A model generated the notes under the pieces. The model was not told the origin of the DNA. It did not search any database and was given only the letters and a program-made list of their open reading frames with translations. Positions 1 to 5,667 of a DNA stretch of 7,234 nt are shown here, piece after piece. The stretch is taken from the NCBI GenBank assembly GCA_003454335.1, contig DMKK01000151.1, forward strand, positions 3,330 through 10,563, read 5' to 3'. The position numbers were made by a program, and so were the translations under genes. The stretch comes from Gammaproteobacteria bacterium. Its GTDB lineage: Bacteria; Pseudomonadota; Gammaproteobacteria; UBA9214. Within the stretch, counting starts at the first letter, position 1. Each line of letters opens with the position of its first letter.

Positions 1-22
1 CTCGAATTACATAAATGATACG

Positions 23-118
23 AAGCCCAGAGTTAACCTGACAGGATTCCACGGCGTGTTTGCCCCAAACAGTAAACACAGGGCACGGGTGACGCCAGCG
101 AAGCGGGGCAAAGGAAAA
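23..118 (+). pseudogene. IS91-family (Y2) transposase relic, 32 codons
   Basis: The frame beginning at 23 reads KPRVNLTGFHGVFAPNSKHR and continues to RGKGK at 118. This is a strongly conserved block in the C-terminal half of IS91-family transposases. These are Y2 single-strand transposases that move by rolling-circle replication. The residues on both sides (before K at 23, after K at 118) no longer match the family, so only about 96 bp survive and the fragment cannot be functional. It aligns without gaps to 3404-3499 of the second relic in this window. By hand count 71 of 96 bases are identical and most differences are at third codon positions, so the two come from separate, diverged elements rather than a recent duplication. 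The frame stays open past the relic to a TAG near 210 but has no family resemblance there. Confidence 0.8.
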
Positions 119-139
119 ATAAATCTGACCCCGTCTTAC
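118..139. repeat. REP-like half-site at the relic edge
   Basis: Where transposase similarity stops, the sequence reads AAATAAATCTGACCCCGTCT. The core TCTGACCCC resembles the TCTGTCCCC core of the inverted repeat at 1357-1374. Such motifs are typical of REP-like repeats associated with RAYT (TnpA-REP) transposases in gammaproteobacteria. No matching inverted arm is visible nearby, so this would be a single arm or the junction scar of a deletion. It lies directly downstream of the DUF1254 gene stop codon. The assignment rests on motif resemblance only. Confidence 0.35.
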
Positions 140-143
140 CCTT

Positions 144-1211
144 TTACTTGACCGGGATTGGCGCAGGTGGGGTCCAGTCGCCCTCAAGGATTTCCGTCCC
201 GGGGAGGTAGCACCGAACAATGTAGTTCCAGCCTTCGGTGATCGGCAGGTGATTGGCCTGAGCAGGGTCACCTCCAAAGTGGATGGTCACCGATTGGTCG
301 TCGTTTTTCTTGGCGGTTATGGAGTTGAACGAATACGCATTGGCATCGTTTGGTTCAAAGAACCCGTCCTTGTTATAAATAGTCACCGACCAGAAGGCCT
401 CCACCGGAACATCGGCGGGCATGGTTAGGGTGTAGGTGGTATTCCCGTCATTCTGGTCTGGCGCTACGTTGAAATACATCGCGCCCCGCTCAGGGTTGCC
501 TCCCCACCCATAGGCCGATGCCAGGAAATGGTTGACGCGGTTGACCATATCCCGTTTTCCGAAGGCCTCTGGAAAGGACGAAAGGGCTGCTGCCATCTCG
601 TTAACCTGTTTCCGGGTGGTCACGAGGGACTCGGTATCCCAGCCGGGAAGTTCCAGGGTTCCCGATGAGGCTTGGTGCACCTGGATGGCATTCTGGAGTT
701 TGTGGGCGGCAGCCACATCCTCGGGATTGTTCGGGTCAACAAAGGTGCGGAAAAGCGCCATCACGTACCGTGTGCCGACTTCCTCGCGGGAGAGCGTCAC
801 TTCGCCGGCGCCATGCTTGAGTACAGGATTAAAATGGTCCTGGTCGATTACGAGCAGCGACTGGAAGCGATCGGGCGATGCGGGCTTGACGATAGTGACA
901 GGCTCGTTGAGGTCAAAGACGCCCACGGAATACAGAGTGTCGCGGTTGCCCCGGATCGTGGTCTGGTTCTTCACCGAATACGGCTCACGCATATGGAGGA
1001 ATTTCCCGGCGCCTCCGGCCTTCTCGGCGTATCCCTTGAACTGCATGTCACTTTCCGCGCGAATGAAATTTTGCACGGTGACGGGAACCCCGTCCGCCAG
1101 AACGGAAGCGGGAAAGATGATTATCAATGCGATAATCGAGAGAAATATTCTATTAATCTTTTTTTGCCTGAGTTTGGATTGATTTGGCAGAATACAGTGA
1201 AGCCCCCCCAT
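144..1211 (-). CDS. Secreted DUF1254/DUF1214 domain protein
   Basis: The product is 355 aa from the ATG at 1211. Residues 1-39 look like a Sec signal peptide: a basic stretch (RQKKINR), a hydrophobic core (IFLSIIALIIIF) and a likely cut after SVLA. The mature protein would be periplasmic or secreted. Family landmarks follow in order: NRDTLYS (89-95), DQDH (123-126), RTFVDPNNP (155-163), AYGWGG (233-238), FWSVTIYNKDGFFEPN (273-288), and the C-terminal GWNYIVR and ILEGDWTPP. The first part corresponds to DUF1254 and the second to DUF1214, which usually occur together. The biochemical role of the family is not settled. The frame is open upstream to a GTG at 1274, but that would put 21 extra residues before an already long signal-peptide n-region, and neither start has a strong Shine-Dalgarno. 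The gene is intact and transcribed away from the hairpin at 1313-1374. The family call is firm; the start is uncertain. Confidence 0.88.
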   Translation of the reverse strand: MGGLHCILPNQSKLRQKKINRIFLSIIALIIIFPASVLADGVPVTVQNFIRAESDMQFKGYAEKAGGAGKFLHMREPYSVKNQTTIRGNRDTLYSVGVFDLNEPVTIVKPASPDRFQSLLVIDQDHFNPVLKHGAGEVTLSREEVGTRYVMALFRTFVDPNNPEDVAAAHKLQNAIQVHQASSGTLELPGWDTESLVTTRKQVNEMAAALSSFPEAFGKRDMVNRVNHFLASAYGWGGNPERGAMYFNVAPDQNDGNTTYTLTMPADVPVEAFWSVTIYNKDGFFEPNDANAYSFNSITAKKNDDQSVTIHFGGDPAQANHLPITEGWNYIVRCYLPGTEILEGDWTPPAPIPVK

Positions 1212-1312
1212 AAACCAGCGCCAACGCCCCGCACTGATTTCATCCTGATCCCGGTGCCTCCCCGAGCTTATCACCGTCTGGCTGGACCCAGCCTTCGACC
1301 CCGCGCAACGCG

Positions 1313-1374
1313 AATAGGGGACAGACCACGATTTAGCGATAAAGATGTTTGAAAAACGTGGTCTGTCCCCTATT
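1313..1374. repeat. Perfect inverted repeat, REP/MITE-like hairpin
   Basis: The left arm AATAGGGGACAGACCACG (1313-1330) is the exact reverse complement of the right arm CGTGGTCTGTCCCCTATT (1357-1374). The arms are 18 bp with no mismatch, and the AT-rich loop is 26 nt. The GGGGACAGACCACG core is of the kind seen in dispersed REP-like palindromes of gammaproteobacteria that are thought to be mobilised by RAYT transposases. No RAYT gene lies in the window. The element sits about 100 bp upstream of the DUF1254 start and about 460 bp upstream of the patatin start. It lacks a proper T-tract directly after either arm, so a simple intrinsic terminator is unlikely. The hairpin is certain; the REP assignment is by resemblance. 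Confidence 0.8.
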
Positions 1375-1516
1375 GCCCGAGGTCACATCAACCCAGTTGC
1401 ACAGGCCCTGGGTGATAGCACTGATTTTTCGCAGGGTATACGTGCTGAGTAGCAGTTATCTGGGGCAGACGTTTTTCGATCAACAACGAAGCTCAGAATA
1501 TCAATGAATAACAGGT

Positions 1517-1545
1517 TTGAGGCCAGACAACGTATGACTTATAGT
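1517..1545 (+). promoter_or_regulatory. Candidate sigma-70 promoter for the patatin gene
   Basis: TTGAGG (1517-1522) and TATAGT (1540-1545) are separated by exactly 17 bp and match the sigma-70 consensus at four of six and five of six positions. A second TATAGT occurs at 1558-1563 with a poor -35 (TGACTT, 1535-1540), also 17 bp away. The implied 5' leader to ATG 1832 is about 280 nt, which is long. Chance matches of this quality are common, so this is only a candidate. Confidence 0.25.
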
Positions 1546-1817
1546 TCGCAATACCTGTATAGTATCCAGTCAAAGTCCGCTTGCCCGGAATTCGCTTGAA
1601 CATCCACCAACCCAATAGAAACGCTGACTATCTTTAGCACGTAAAGCTGTTGCTGAGATACTCACTGAAACACAGGATGAAGAGTTGATCATGAGAAAGT
1701 ACAAACAAACCGCCACCGCCCGACTAAGTCCGGGGTTCATAAAAAAACTGCTGAAGGCATTCGCAGTCTGCGGAATAGAAACCGCTCGTTCGCGTGACAG
1801 TTCCAGATCAGGCTGGC

Positions 1818-1823
1818 GGAGAG
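1818..1823 (+). promoter_or_regulatory. Ribosome binding site that fixes the patatin start
   Basis: GGAGAG ends 8 nt before ATG 1832. The peptide from that ATG is immediately a lipoprotein signal sequence, so this site favours 1832 over the upstream in-frame ATG at 1691. Confidence 0.6.
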
Positions 1824-1831
1824 AATTGGAC

Positions 1832-3019
1832 ATGAGACATCGCACGCGAGTACTCCTGACGGGCTTTATACTAACCTTGACCATGGCAGGTTGCGCGTCT
1901 ACACCGCCACCGGAGAGAGCACTTTCCACAAAGGTGCCGAAGTACGCCGCGTTGGCGAATGGACATAATCCGATGGACCCCGATGAGCTTTCACCCATGT
2001 ACGCCGCAGCGGCATCCGGGACTGAAGAAAACCTTACTCGCCAGATGGAACATAAACGCGGTCACGCACTCAATATGCTCTCCCTGTCAGGTGGTGGTCA
2101 AAACGGTGCCTTCGGTGCCGGCTTCCTTATCGGATGGCGCGAAAGTGGTCAGCGGCCGGAGTTTGATGTCGTCACCGGTGTCAGCACCGGCTCATTACTG
2201 GCGACGCATGCGCTACTGGGCACTCCAGCCGACGACTTGATACTTGAACAGATGTACACCGAGGTTACCGACAAGGACATTTACTCGGACAGGTCGGTAT
2301 TTGATCTCATGTCTAGCGACTCGATTAGAGACACCTCGCCACTGCAAGCGCTCATCGCCAAATACATCACCGCCGAGACCTTGCAACGAGTTGCTGCCGC
2401 ACTGGACGACAATCGAATGCTCATGGTCGGCACGACCAACGTTGATTATGGCCAGACCTGGGTATGGAATCTGTCACTCATTGCCAAGCACGGTGAGCTC
2501 GATCTTTATCGCAAGATATTGCTCGCCTCTGCGTCGTTCCCCATCGTCTTTCCACCCGTAGAGATCGAGGGCCATCTCTTCGTCGATGGGGCCGCCCGTT
2601 CGAATGTAGTGGTGATCGGGTTGGCAGGTACGGAGAAACCGGCACCATCCGTGTATGGGCCCGGCAACCTGTATCTGATTTCTAACGGCAAGTTCCAGCA
2701 TCCTCCCGCGGCGTTACAAAGGGCTCTTGGCAGTGTCGCCGCCACAACCGTTGGTGTGATGATGGATCAATCAATGCAAACGGCTCTAATGCGCTCCTAC
2801 TTCGGTGCACGGTTCCTGGGTTACAACTTTAATATGGTTGCTATTCCGGATGAGGTAGAGATCGGCAATGATCCCCTGGCCTTTGACCCAAAACAGATGC
2901 GCGCAGCCTTCGACTCGGGACGCGCACTCGCAAAAGACCCTGCCCCATGGGGACACAGGCCACCCGACGCAGGAGACATCCCCCCCTGGGCAATGGACAT
3001 GATTGACAATGCCATGTAA
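1832..3019 (+). CDS. Patatin-like phospholipase, predicted lipoprotein
   Basis: This is a 395-aa predicted acyl hydrolase of the patatin family, which cleaves ester bonds of phospholipids or other lipids with a Ser-Asp dyad. Residues 1-20 form a signal peptide (MRHRTRVLLTGFILTLTMAG). It is followed by C21 in the lipobox TMAGC, so the protein should be lipidated and anchored in the cell envelope. The catalytic features are complete: the glycine-rich oxyanion loop GGGQNG (87-92), the nucleophile elbow GVSTG with S118 (116-120), and DGA with D252 (252-254). Other family-like stretches are ASASFPIVFPPVEI, just before the DGA motif, and the Pro/Trp-rich C-terminus. The start is chosen on the RBS and signal peptide. 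The stop lies within about 15 bp of a truncated IS91-family transposase relic, and no operon partner exists. Its location between two IS91 relics suggests acquisition or relocation by that element. The substrate cannot be predicted; a role as a virulence-type phospholipase or in lipid turnover is only possible. Confidence 0.9.
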   Translation: MRHRTRVLLTGFILTLTMAGCASTPPPERALSTKVPKYAALANGHNPMDPDELSPMYAAAASGTEENLTRQMEHKRGHALNMLSLSGGGQNGAFGAGFLIGWRESGQRPEFDVVTGVSTGSLLATHALLGTPADDLILEQMYTEVTDKDIYSDRSVFDLMSSDSIRDTSPLQALIAKYITAETLQRVAAALDDNRMLMVGTTNVDYGQTWVWNLSLIAKHGELDLYRKILLASASFPIVFPPVEIEGHLFVDGAARSNVVVIGLAGTEKPAPSVYGPGNLYLISNGKFQHPPAALQRALGSVAATTVGVMMDQSMQTALMRSYFGARFLGYNFNMVAIPDEVEIGNDPLAFDPKQMRAAFDSGRALAKDPAPWGHRPPDAGDIPPWAMDMIDNAM

Positions 3020-3027
3020 CAAGTAAC

Positions 3028-3631
3028 GATCAACTGCGGGGGCATTCTGTTACGTACCGCATTGCGGTGGGGCCTCAGCAAGGCCGTAAAGTCTTCGCCT
3101 AAAGCGCCTACTGTTGGCACCTTGCAAACGCTGCCAGACGAACGCGATGTCGATGAAACCCCGGCGTCTGGAAGGGTGGCCGGATTTTCCCTGCATGCCG
3201 GTGTTGCGGCGAAGGCCAATCAGCGTGACAAGCTGGAGCGGTTGTGCCGCTACATCACCCGCCCGGCCATTTCCGAAAAGCGCCTGTTACTGACGAATCA
3301 GGGCAAGGTTCGGTATGAACTGAAAACCCCATACCGAGATGGCACCTCCCACGTGATCTTCGAGCCGGTGGACTTCATCGCCAGGCTGGCAGCCTTGGTA
3401 CCCAAACCGAGAGTCAACCTGACACGGTTTCACGGTGTATTCGCCCCGAACAGCAAACACCGAGCATTGGTAACCCCGGCCAGGCGAGGCAAGGGTAGGA
3501 CGAAGCAAACGAATGAGCCCGGAGACAAAACGCCCGCGCAATGCCATGTGGTGATGACCTGGGCGCACCAAAAGCAGGCCCCTGGAGGGGACGGCTCACG
3601 CGCACCGCCACAATCCCGCCTGTTCAGCTAA
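3028..3631 (+). pseudogene. IS91-family transposase remnant, frameshifted and truncated
   Basis: Family similarity begins just after the patatin stop. The frame at 3034 reads LRGHSVTYRIAVGPQQGRKV, then F and A, and hits TAA at 3100-3102. It resumes one frame over at 3119 with TLQTLP. The 22 bases between (3097-3118) look like an insertion that broke the gene. The second frame continues through GFSLHAGVAAKANQRDKLER, LCRYITRP, EKRLLLTNQGKVRYELKTPY, FEPVDFIARLAALVPKPRVN and the block shared with 23-118. At MTWAH (3554-3568) the similarity stops. The following zinc-ribbon-like region (Cys-x2-Cys type) seen in this family is absent, yet the last residues, RAPPQSRLFS, resemble the usual C-terminus, which suggests an internal deletion that kept the frame. 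The N-terminal half, including the HUH and tyrosine catalytic motifs, is missing, so the protein cannot transpose. Positions of the indels are inferred from memory of the family, not from an alignment. Confidence 0.85.
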
Positions 3632-3812
3632 TCCACCGGAATGTCTCTGTTTACACTTATGTTGCTGCCAAGTGCTGACTCGACAGGGTACGGGTCGGTC
3701 TGGGGGCCTGTATTGGCGGGAAAACGGGTGGAAGAAGACGGGTTTTCAGGGTAGATGGGAGTGATTCGGGAAAGATTCCGGGGTGATCAAGGTGAAAAGT
3801 GGGCTAATCAGT
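3632..3812 (+). mobile_element. Probable IS91 3' non-coding end (oriIS side)
   Basis: These 180 bp lie between the transposase stop and the point where glycerate-kinase similarity begins (about 3811). They contain no coding frame I recognise. IS91-family elements carry a non-coding 3' segment ending in the replication origin oriIS, next to a GTTC/GAAC-type tetranucleotide target. Here GTTC occurs at 3813-3816, exactly at the boundary with the kinase fragment. The boundary is inferred from the neighbours and not from a recognised oriIS sequence. Confidence 0.4.
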
Positions 3813-4053
3813 GTTCCAATGGCGGCTGGAGCAGGAGGAAAAACTGGCGGATAAACTGCCTGCAAGTGAACAGGAAAACAGTTCGCGAAACCGGGTGATG
3901 ACGGCAACGCAGATCAGCCGCTTTATTCAGCACTATCAGCGGTTGACGGAACATTCAATGAAGCAGCTACCCGGGCAGGTTCATTATCTCTTTAACCTGG
4001 ATGCCGAGCGCCGCATTATTGCCTGTGACGAGCCGCGCCGGGTCAGTTTCTGA
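3811..4053 (+). pseudogene. C-terminal fragment of D-glycerate 3-kinase-like protein
   Basis: The fragment reads VFQWRLEQEEKLADKL (the first codon is GTG), then MTATQISRFIQHYQRLTEHS and a tail with LDAERRI, ending at TGA 4051-4053. The WRLEQE.KL block, followed by a RFIQHYxRLT helix, is the C-terminal signature of the P-loop kinases related to plant-type glycerate kinase (GLYK). In bacteria these phosphorylate D-glycerate and are often encoded beside glucosyl/mannosyl-3-phosphoglycerate enzymes. The Walker A and catalytic parts are missing. A TAA at 3805-3807 closes the frame immediately upstream, at the IS91 boundary. GTG 3811 could start an 80-aa peptide, but with no P-loop it would not be a kinase. 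The adjoining phosphatase remnant supports the identification. Confidence 0.65.
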
Positions 4054-4139
4054 GGACGAAACCGGTTATCTATACTGATCTGGACGGTTCTCTGCTTGAC
4101 CATGACAGATACAGCCATGCAGTAGCTGGTGCAGGTCGT
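4050..4139 (+). pseudogene. N-terminal stub of mannosyl/glucosyl-3-phosphoglycerate phosphatase
   Basis: From 4056 the frame reads TKPVIYTDLDGSLLDHDRYS, then HAVA, a short unrelated tail and TAA at 4140-4142. YTDLDGSLLDHD is HAD motif I (nucleophile Asp and acid/base Asp in DLDGS). The following YS is typical of HAD-IIB phosphatases that dephosphorylate mannosyl- or glucosyl-3-phosphoglycerate to the compatible solute. Only about 24 residues remain; motifs II-IV and the cap domain are gone. There is no ATG in frame. The candidate start is CTG 4050-4052, which overlaps the kinase stop as C-TGA, the arrangement expected if a coupled ATGA overlap lost its ATG. The 3' break falls at about 4121-4140, next to the convergent dehydrogenase gene. 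Similarity is short but highly characteristic. Confidence 0.65.
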
Positions 4140-4161
4140 TAATAGACGCCTGCCGCTGTGT

Positions 4162-5577
4162 TTATTGGTCGCTTGCAAGCGACGCCAGCTCGATAAGTCC
4201 TGCCGGCGGTTTGGCATCGACCTTGTCTTTCAGTTCGTACAGGGCGGCCTGCAGGGCCTCTTCGATAACGGGGTGGTAGAACGGCATACGCAGCAGATCA
4301 TAGACGGTTTGTTTGTTTTCAATGGCCCAGCAAAGCAGATGCGCCAGGTTCTCTGCCCTTGGTGCCATTAGTGCAGCGCCGAGAATAACGCCCGTTGCCT
4401 TGTTGGCATAGACGCGCAGGATGCCTTTGTTTTTTGCCATGATCAGCGCGCGCCCAACCGGCGCCATCTTCATTTCGCCAACGGCCGTCTCTTCCGGATC
4501 CAGTTCATCCCAGCTTGCGCCGATGCTGGCGATGCCGGGGTCGCAAAAGGTGATCGCCAGGGGTGTCTTGCGGCGGAACGCAGTGACCGTATCGCGCGCG
4601 GCATTGTAGCCGGAAATTTTCCCGTCATCACCGGCTTCATGCAGTATCGGGCAACGATTGTTCACATCTCCGGCAATATAAATGTGGGTATCACCGACTT
4701 GCATGGTATCTGGATTGAAGCGTGGAATGCCGCGTTCATCGCAGTCGATGCCGATCCCGGCAAGGTTCAGGTCTGTGATGTTCGGGGTGCGGCCCAGGGT
4801 GGCAATCACTCTGTCGACGAGCACGGAATGCTCGCCGGCGGTCACGCGCAGCTGCTTGCCTTCGGCGCGGAGCTCGGCGGGTTTACCAAACCAGAGCGGG
4901 AATTCCTTGCCGATCACATCAATCGCAACTTGTTGCAGAGCTGGATCCTGTATTCCGGAAATCGTGTCACTGAGCTCGATACCCGTGACAGCAACGCCCA
5001 TCCGGCTTAGCGACTGGCCGATTTCAATGCCAATGACGCCAAGTCCGATGACTGCGACACTCTCAGGCAGGTCTTCAAGTTCGAAAAACTCATCAGTGGT
5101 AATGACTTTATCCGCAAAGTCTTTCCAGGCCTCCGGCACAATCGGGCGCGAACCGGTGGCGATAATGATATTTTCGGCCTTGATGATTTCACCGTTGACG
5201 GCAAGAGTATGTGAGTCAACAAAACGCGCGTAGCCGTGTATCAATAGCTGCTCCGGCATTTTATCGGTGCTGTTTGAGGTTACCCGTTCGACGAAGGTGT
5301 CTCTAAGCTCTCTGATATGTTTCATTGCCGCTGCACGGTCCAGTGTCAGTGCATCACCGCCGGCGATGGCATGGCGATTCAATATGCGGCGACGGTGAAA
5401 GTCTTCGGCAATCTGTATAAGGGCTTTTGACGGCATGCAGCCGACCCGTGCACAGGTGGTACCAAATTCACCGCCATTGATCATGACATAACTTTTGCCG
5501 GTTTTTTTGACCTGTCCCAGCGCATTCAGTCCGGCTGTGCCAGAACCGAGAATGGCGACGGCTACTTCTCGTGACAT
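4162..5577 (-). CDS. Dihydrolipoamide dehydrogenase-like flavoprotein
   Basis: This is a 471-aa class I pyridine nucleotide-disulfide oxidoreductase, normal in length and intact. It should transfer electrons between NAD(P)H and a disulfide substrate through FAD and a redox-active cysteine pair. Visible in order are the FAD Rossmann motif GSGTAG (11-16), the redox pair C42/C47 in TCARVGCMPSK, ATG (140-142), and a second Rossmann motif GLGVIG (178-183). E201 ends the following strand, which favours NAD over NADP. GRTPN (262-266), the FAD motif AGD (302-304) and the dimer-interface His-Glu pair H435/E440 in HPVIEE complete the set. The CARVGCMPSK context differs from the classic CLNVGCIPSK of pyruvate-dehydrogenase E3, so it belongs to a variant branch. 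The start ATG has GAGGGA (5581-5586) in front. It lies 90 bp downstream of the ferritin-like gene on the same strand, probably in one transcription unit. No E1/E2 or glycine-cleavage genes are visible, so its physiological disulfide partner is unknown. Confidence 0.9.
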   Translation of the reverse strand: MSREVAVAILGSGTAGLNALGQVKKTGKSYVMINGGEFGTTCARVGCMPSKALIQIAEDFHRRRILNRHAIAGGDALTLDRAAAMKHIRELRDTFVERVTSNSTDKMPEQLLIHGYARFVDSHTLAVNGEIIKAENIIIATGSRPIVPEAWKDFADKVITTDEFFELEDLPESVAVIGLGVIGIEIGQSLSRMGVAVTGIELSDTISGIQDPALQQVAIDVIGKEFPLWFGKPAELRAEGKQLRVTAGEHSVLVDRVIATLGRTPNITDLNLAGIGIDCDERGIPRFNPDTMQVGDTHIYIAGDVNNRCPILHEAGDDGKISGYNAARDTVTAFRRKTPLAITFCDPGIASIGASWDELDPEETAVGEMKMAPVGRALIMAKNKGILRVYANKATGVILGAALMAPRAENLAHLLCWAIENKQTVYDLLRMPFYHPVIEEALQAALYELKDKVDAKPPAGLIELASLASDQ

Positions 5578-5632
5578 AATTCCCTCAATTGCTTGTTAGT
5601 CTGCAGGGGCGGGTAGTTTATTCAGTGCTTCA

Positions 5633-5644
5633 AGTCAATTGACT
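5633..5644. promoter_or_regulatory. Palindrome and TCAATTG repeats before the dehydrogenase gene
   Basis: The 90-bp gap between the two minus-strand genes holds a perfect 12-bp palindrome, AGTCAATTGACT. The heptamer TCAATTG occurs three times: at 5585-5591, 5635-5641 and 5668-5674. An inverted repeat CGGGTAG (5610-5616) and CTACCCG (5654-5660) surrounds the palindrome. This could be an operator or a processing hairpin between co-transcribed genes. On the minus strand the palindrome also supplies a TTGACT that could be a -35, but no good -10 follows at 17 bp. Function is speculative. Confidence 0.25.
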
Positions 5645-5667
5645 GGCGACAGTCTACCCGGGTGCTG

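Larger units (their letters stand above)
1375..1831. other. Intergenic stretch upstream of the patatin gene
   Basis: This is about 450 bp without a gene I recognise. An in-frame extension of the patatin ORF reaches back to ATG 1691 (with GAAGAG at 1679-1684) and TTG 1685. Its 47 or so codons resemble no family I know, and they would place the lipoprotein signal peptide internally. A minus-strand ORF across 1570-1998 has low-complexity, Ser/Ala-rich content and overlaps the patatin coding region, so it looks like a shadow. A candidate promoter lies at 1517-1545. I see no tRNA, no further repeat and no terminator. Confidence 0.5.

Noticed and set aside
532..1352. Long plus-strand ORFs (216 and 226 codons) opposite the DUF1254 gene
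   Set aside because: Composition is biased with no family resemblance, and they lie wholly or mostly antisense to a gene with clear conserved motifs; shadow frames.
1570..1998. Minus-strand ORF of 142 codons
   Set aside because: It overlaps the patatin signal peptide and N-terminus, is Ser/Ala-rich, has no motif, and shows no persuasive RBS.
4168..4183. Perfect 16-bp palindrome GTCGCTTGCAAGCGAC as a terminator for the dehydrogenase gene
   Set aside because: It lies inside the last codons (LASLASD) and is not followed by a T-tract on the minus strand; it reads as a repeated codon pattern.
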